The notes below the pieces were generated by a model. It did no database searches and had not been told where the DNA came from. It saw only the letters and a program-made list of their open reading frames with translations. Source: Candidatus Colimorpha enterica (GTDB lineage Bacteria; Bacillota; Clostridia; Oscillospirales; CAG-272). Taken from it: a DNA stretch of 6,274 nucleotides. This document shows, piece by piece, positions 6,191 to 6,274 of the stretch. Location: assembly GCA_000433515.1 (NCBI GenBank), contig FR891083.1, positions 8,048-14,321 of the forward strand, in the 5' to 3' direction. Positions within the stretch are counted from its first letter, which is position 1; each line of letters opens with the position of its first letter. A program made the translations under genes and the position numbers.

Positions 6191-6197
6191 GTACCAC

Positions 6198-6274
6198 ATG
6201 GAAAACTGTAAAGTGATCGCCATCACAAATCAGAAAGGTGGTGTCGGGAAAACGACAACCGCAGTCAATCTCGG
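6198..6274 (+). CDS. parA: ParA/Soj-family ATPase (3' end cut by window)
   Basis: Only the first 25 codons are present: a short N-terminal strand (CKVIAITNQ) leads into the deviant Walker A motif KGGVGKTTT, with the signature Lys at its start, typical of ParA/MinD-type dimerising ATPases. These proteins use ATP-dependent DNA binding to position or segregate plasmids, chromosomes and excised mobile elements, usually with a ParB partner encoded next. The ATG is well placed after AAAGGAGG. The long structured leader and absence of chromosomal soj neighbours (gidB, rnpA) point to a mobile-element copy rather than the housekeeping one. An in-frame ATG at 6171 would add MNNLKGGYH but has poor ribosome-site spacing. 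The subfamily cannot be settled from this fragment. Confidence 0.88.
   Translation, partial: MENCKVIAITNQKGGVGKTTTAVNL

Larger units (their letters stand above)
5738..6197 (+). ncRNA. Large structured leader RNA upstream of parA (approx. 460 nt, family not identified)
   Basis: No convincing protein gene is present here, but many perfect helices are. After the boxA-like element comes hairpin 5843-5870 (TCTTC/GAAGA plus UAC/GUA). A multibranch domain is closed by GCCATG 5871-5876 with CATGGC 5953-5958. It contains TGGTGG 5878-5883 with CCACCA 5926-5931, hairpin CTCTGA/TCAGAG 5896-5911 and hairpin TGTCGGA/TCCGACA 5936-5954, which shares two bases with the closing stem. A second domain is closed by GACTC 5962-5966 with GAGTC 6077-6081. 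Inside it are CTATGGG 5989-5995 with CCCATAG 6064-6070, GCTGG/CCGGC 5996-6013 and ACCGTT/GACGGT 6034-6050. Then follow hairpin 6121-6147 (CGCA/TGCG enclosing AATGC/GCATT) and hairpin CATAGCA/TGCTATG 6157-6173 just before the ribosome site. A cis-acting leader controlling the operon is likeliest; a separate trans-acting RNA is possible. Confidence 0.65.
5486..6274 (+). mobile_element. Probable left end of an integrative (conjugative) element; boundary approximate
   Basis: Downstream of ppdK the sequence changes from compact host genes to orphan coding remnants, tandem terminators and a long structured leader. It then reaches a ParA-type ATPase whose start (MENCKVIAITNQKGGVGKTTT) is like those heading conjugative-element operons in gut Firmicutes. 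I see no integrase, relaxase or direct-repeat att pair in the window, so the call is inference. The left edge could lie anywhere between the ppdK 3' end and the second terminator (about 5470-5720). Confidence 0.45.

Noticed and set aside
6171..6197. In-frame upstream ATG for parA
   Set aside because: Its SD-like GGGAGGAG is 16 nt away and the ATG is paired in hairpin 6157-6173; the ATG at 6198 has an ideal AAAGGAGG.
5838..6197. Group I or group II intron, tRNA or CRISPR in the leader
   Set aside because: No group II 5' GUGYG or domain V signature, no recognisable group I core, no tRNA cloverleaf with a TTCRA arm, and no regularly spaced direct repeats.

Overview
The window looks like a chromosomal stretch from a gut-type anaerobic Firmicute, probably an Oscillospiraceae/Ruminococcus-like Clostridium, joined at its right end to the start of a mobile element. 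This rests on the protein flavour (a PPi-dependent pyruvate phosphate dikinase very close in length and residue numbering to the Clostridium symbiosum enzyme, and an FtsH with a Tyr pore loop), the C-rich codon third positions, and strong GGAGG ribosome sites before ppdK and parA. The genus is inferred, not proven.

Left to right: (1) positions 1-1745 hold the C-terminal ~580 codons of the membrane AAA+ zinc protease FtsH, followed by several stem-loops including a good intrinsic terminator. (2) A monocistronic GNAT acetyltransferase gene (2044-2709) has its own clear promoter and a non-ATG start. (3) ppdK (2852-5485) encodes complete 877-residue pyruvate phosphate dikinase, with an extended -10 promoter and a perfect dyad just upstream. 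These three genes share a strand but appear to be separate transcription units; ppdK serves central PEP/pyruvate metabolism and FtsH membrane protein quality control.

(4) From the ppdK stop codon on, the character changes. There is an orphan 42-codon reading frame with different codon use, an inverted repeat with a nested UUCG hairpin, and two strong tandem intrinsic terminators. Next come a consensus TATAAT and about 460 nt without an evident protein gene but full of perfect and compensable helices. This RNA leader starts with a 16-bp hairpin abutting a boxA-like sequence resembling rRNA antitermination leaders. It ends at a strong ribosome site for a ParA/Soj-type ATPase (6198, cut by the window end). 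I interpret 3' of ppdK as the left end of an integrative conjugative element (or related island) whose first operon is preceded by a large structured, possibly antiterminating, leader RNA. This leader is the most interesting part of the window. I could not assign it to a named RNA family from the sequence alone.
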